NCBI RefSeq assembly: GCF_018070045.1
Contig: NZ_JAGPYK010000007.1
Coordinates: forward strand, 124,001-188,000
Length of the DNA: 64,000 nt
Reading direction: 5' to 3'
Origin: Micromonospora sp. U21
Lineage (GTDB): Bacteria; Actinomycetota; Actinomycetes; Mycobacteriales; Micromonosporaceae
Below the pieces are notes generated by a model. The model had not been told where the DNA came from, did no database searches, and saw only the letters and a program-made list of their open reading frames with translations. Of this stretch, positions 61,825 to 64,000 are shown one piece after another (the first letter of the stretch is position 1; every line of letters begins with the position of its first letter). A program made the translations under genes and the position numbers.

Positions 61825-62754
61825 ATGGACAGCCCCGACCAGCGCCCCTTCTCCGGCGCCCAGTGGACCATCTCCGCCGCCGGCCACGAGGCCGTCATCG
61901 TGGAGGTGGGCGGCGGGCTGCGGACGTACCGGCACGACGGTGTCGACCTGCTCGACGGGTACCGGGCCGACGAGGTCTGCCCCGGTTGCGCCGGGCAGGT
62001 GCTGGCGCCCTGGCCGAACCGGATCCGCGACGGCCGCTACTCGTTCGGGGACCGGACGCACCAGCTCCCGCTGAGCGAGCCGGAGCGGCACGTCGCCATC
62101 CACGGGCTGGTCAACTGGGTGCCGTGGCGGCTGCTGGAGCAGTCGCCGGACGCGGTGACGGTCGGCTACGACCTGCCGCCGCAGCCCGGCTATCCCTGGC
62201 CGCTGCGGCTGATCAGCCGGTGGAGCGTCGGCCCGGGTGGGCTGCGCGCCGAGCACGAGGTGACCAACACCGGCGGTGAGGTGGCGCCGTTCGGCTTCTC
62301 GGTGCACCCGTACCTGCAACTGCCGGGCGTCGCGGTGGACGACCTGATCATGCGGCTGCCGACGCGTACCCGGCTGCTGGTGGACGGGCGGCTGCTGCCG
62401 GTCGGCGCGACCCCGGTGGCGGGCACCGAGTACGACTGGACCAGCCCGCGCCGGATCGGCCGTGCCCAGTTGGACCTCTGTTTCGGCCAGGTGATCGCCG
62501 ACGCCGACGGCGGCTCGTCGGTGAGCCTGGCCGCGCCGGACGGCTCGTCCGGGGTGAGCATCTGGGCGGACCGGGAGTTCGGCTGGTGGCAGGTGTTCAC
62601 CGGTGACGCGCTCACCGGTGAACGGCATCGCCGCTCGGTGGCGATCGAGCCGATGACGTGCCCGCCGGACGCGTTCCGCTCGGGCAAGGACGTGCTCATG
62701 CTCAAGCCCGGCACGACCTGGCGGGGCGCCTGGGGCATCCGCCCCGGGGCCTGA
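61825..62754 (+). CDS. Aldose 1-epimerase family protein
   Basis: A 309-aa galactose-mutarotase-like protein. NRIRDGRYSFGDRTHQLP, AIHGLVNWVPW (catalytic-type His), PFGFSVHPYL (second His) and IEPMTCPPDAF (catalytic Glu) are all seen. It interconverts anomers of a hexose. 18 bp after the MFS gene, so likely same operon. Confidence 0.9.
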   Translation: MDSPDQRPFSGAQWTISAAGHEAVIVEVGGGLRTYRHDGVDLLDGYRADEVCPGCAGQVLAPWPNRIRDGRYSFGDRTHQLPLSEPERHVAIHGLVNWVPWRLLEQSPDAVTVGYDLPPQPGYPWPLRLISRWSVGPGGLRAEHEVTNTGGEVAPFGFSVHPYLQLPGVAVDDLIMRLPTRTRLLVDGRLLPVGATPVAGTEYDWTSPRRIGRAQLDLCFGQVIADADGGSSVSLAAPDGSSGVSIWADREFGWWQVFTGDALTGERHRRSVAIEPMTCPPDAFRSGKDVLMLKPGTTWRGAWGIRPGA

Positions 62755-62777
62755 GCCGGGCCGGCGGGGAGAGCGGG

Positions 62778-63380
62778 ATGGAGTTCGCCGAGGTCGTCCG
62801 GCGCCGGCGGATGGTGCGCAACTACGACCCGGACCGCCCGGTCCCGCCCGACGTGGTGGACCGGCTGCTCGACCACGCGGTACGTGCCCCGTCGGCCGGG
62901 TTCGCGCAGGGCTGGGGCTTTCTGGTGCTGGAGGAGGCGGCCGACCGGGAGCGGTTCTGGGCCGCCACCACACCGGACGGTGGCGGGCGGGAGCGCTGGC
63001 TGGCCGGGATGCGCCGGGCGCCGCTGATCGTGGTGCCGCACGCCAACGAGTCGGTCTACCTCCAGCGGTACGCGGAGCCGGACAAGGGCTGGACGGACCG
63101 GTCCACCGATCGCTGGCCGGTTCCCTACTGGTACGTGGACACCGGGTTCGCCGCGCTGCTGATGTTGCTCACCGCGGTGGACGAGGGACTGGGGGCGTGT
63201 TTCTTCGGCATCCCGCCGCAACGGTTGTCCGCGTACCGGGACGCGTTCGGCGTGCCGACGGACTATCGACCCATCGGTGCCGTCACAATCGGTTACCGCG
63301 CGCCCGACCATCGGTCACCGTCGCTGCGCCGAGGGCGTCGTCCGGTGGACGAGGTGGTGCGGCGTGGCCGGTGGAGTTGA
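62778..63380 (+). CDS. Nitroreductase-family flavoprotein
   Basis: A 200-aa FMN-dependent nitroreductase: RRRRMVRNYDPDRPVPPDVV, APSAGFAQGWGFLVLE and DEGLGACFFGIPPQRL. It reduces an unknown substrate with NAD(P)H. ATG 62778 has GGGGAGAG. It ends the operon-like run pdxH-MFS-epimerase-nitroreductase. Confidence 0.88.
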   Translation: MEFAEVVRRRRMVRNYDPDRPVPPDVVDRLLDHAVRAPSAGFAQGWGFLVLEEAADRERFWAATTPDGGGRERWLAGMRRAPLIVVPHANESVYLQRYAEPDKGWTDRSTDRWPVPYWYVDTGFAALLMLLTAVDEGLGACFFGIPPQRLSAYRDAFGVPTDYRPIGAVTIGYRAPDHRSPSLRRGRRPVDEVVRRGRWS

Positions 63381-63568
63381 GTGCGGCGTCCCGTTCGTCC
63401 GGTTGAGGACCGGACGAGCGGTAGCGAAACTGACATCAGGGAGCAGAACGTGGTGTGCGCTGGGCGGCTAGGCTGGCACGCGTCATCGGTGCCGCACCGC
63501 GCGGTGCCCGCCGCGACCCGGCTCGGCGCCGTCGGTCGGCTCGGCCACGGGGAGGGGAGCGTGCCGTC

Positions 63569-63874
63569 GTGATCTTCAGAGCGGTCCGGGACGGGCGTCC
63601 CTATCCGGAGCACAACCTGACGCTCAAGCAGTGGGCGGAGATCCCGCCGCGACCCCTGCGCCTGGACCAGTTGATCACCACCAAGCGTGAGCTGGCGCTC
63701 GACAAGCTCCTCGCCGAGGACTCCACCTTCTACGGCGACCTCTTCCCGCACGTGGTGCAGTGGAACGGCGGGCTCTACCTGGAGGACGGCCTGCACCGGG
63801 CCCTGCGCGCCGCCCTGCAGCAGCGCAACCAGATCCACGCCCGGGTGCTGGTGCTCTCCGGGCCGATCGAATGA
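63569..63874 (+). CDS. Small conserved actinobacterial protein
   Basis: A 101-aa protein: IFRAVRDGRPYPEHNLTLKQW start, a Lys/Arg-rich middle (RLDQLITTKRELALDKLL) and the conserved end YLEDGLHRALRAALQQRNQ. I recall this as conserved across actinobacteria and sometimes labelled VapB-family antitoxin, but no toxin gene adjoins. GTG 63569 has GGAGGGGAG upstream. Confidence 0.65.
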   Translation: MIFRAVRDGRPYPEHNLTLKQWAEIPPRPLRLDQLITTKRELALDKLLAEDSTFYGDLFPHVVQWNGGLYLEDGLHRALRAALQQRNQIHARVLVLSGPIE

Positions 63875-63918
63875 CGCGTCCGCTCCCACCGGCGTGAGTC
63901 TTCGTTAAGGTGGCGTCC

Positions 63919-64000
63919 ATGACCGCTCCACTGGACCTGCTCGACCTGGACCCGTCGCTCACCGAGGAGGAGCGGCAGATCCGCGACGTCGTCCGCCAGC
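63919..64000 (+). CDS. Acyl-CoA dehydrogenase, 3' end beyond window
   Basis: Only 27 residues are visible: TAPLDLLDLDPSLTEEERQI then RDVVRQ. The start matches actinobacterial acyl-CoA (glutaryl-type) dehydrogenases. ATG 63919; the TTAAGG upstream may be part of a promoter. Confidence 0.6.
   Translation, partial: MTAPLDLLDLDPSLTEEERQIRDVVRQ

Noticed and set aside
60295..62973. 892-aa open frame on the minus strand
   Set aside because: It is antisense to pdxH, MFS and epimerase genes, His/Arg/Gln-rich from GC-rich codon shadows, and has no domain pattern.
63569..63874. VapB antitoxin of a toxin-antitoxin pair
   Set aside because: No PIN-domain toxin is adjacent on either side; kept only as a small conserved protein.

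Overview
The window is very GC-rich, gene-dense chromosomal DNA from an actinobacterium. Frequent GTG/TTG starts, many 1-11 nt start/stop overlaps, futalosine menaquinone genes, SepH, an XPB-type helicase, Ku/ATP-ligase end joining and an MFS-thymidylate kinase fusion fit the Micromonosporaceae (Micromonospora-like). This is judged from gene content and remembered family features; no search was run.

Layout. 1-5959: housekeeping block tmk-holB-(three WXG100/YbaB-like genes)-PSP1/RicT. 6001-7841: palindromic repeat and a membrane metallophosphoesterase. 7986-10375: tRNA-Thr(CGT) whose 3' end is duplicated 2.27 kb downstream; the DNA between holds an N-terminally truncated tyrosine integrase, a lipoprotein and an orphan protein, so it is a decayed tRNA-integrated island. 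10478-14755: small accessory genes (frameshifted DUF4267 protein with divergent TetR, methyltransferase, VOC protein, PPOX protein, DUF2231 protein, Hsp20). 14765-18649: heptose-type sugar genes (GT9, GT2, bifunctional HldE). 18858-29820: PfpI/DJ-1 protein, DHA2 efflux pump, TetR with aldo/keto reductase and a clear operator, NUDIX, acyl-CoA synthetase, oxidoreductase, HAD phosphatase, SCO6745-type protein, FKBP isomerase, DUF4241 protein. 29894-33310: non-homologous end joining (Ku divergent from ATP ligase and LigD-type polymerase), followed by a fragment of inositol-phosphate synthase. 33311-38538: gene debris, membrane and secreted proteins, a metalloprotease. 38600-59571: a conserved actinobacterial core (XPB helicase, helicase-associated protein, cold-shock protein, MqnD and MqnB, MFS, DUF3027, DUF2530, MarR, SepH, SerC, citrate synthase), with lineage-specific insertions. 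59822-64000: pdxH, MFS, aldose epimerase, nitroreductase, a small conserved protein and the start of an acyl-CoA dehydrogenase.

The non-coding structure is as informative as the genes. A ~54-bp double-palindrome repeat occurs four times (15868, 18723, 54367, 58408), always between genes, and one copy supplies the last codons and stop of a glycosyltransferase. Two other long imperfect palindromes (6001-6070, 33471-33596) look like further repeat families. Several perfect-stem terminators and two convincing palindromic operators (TetR at 21940, MarR at 52541) are readable.

I see no rRNA, no CRISPR array, no intact transposase and no large biosynthetic cluster. The most unusual items are the tRNA-Thr island remnant, the repeat family, the YbaB/WXG100-like trio between holB and ricT, the Rossmann-less inositol-phosphate synthase fragment next to the end-joining genes, and the ~90-residue insertion in HldE.
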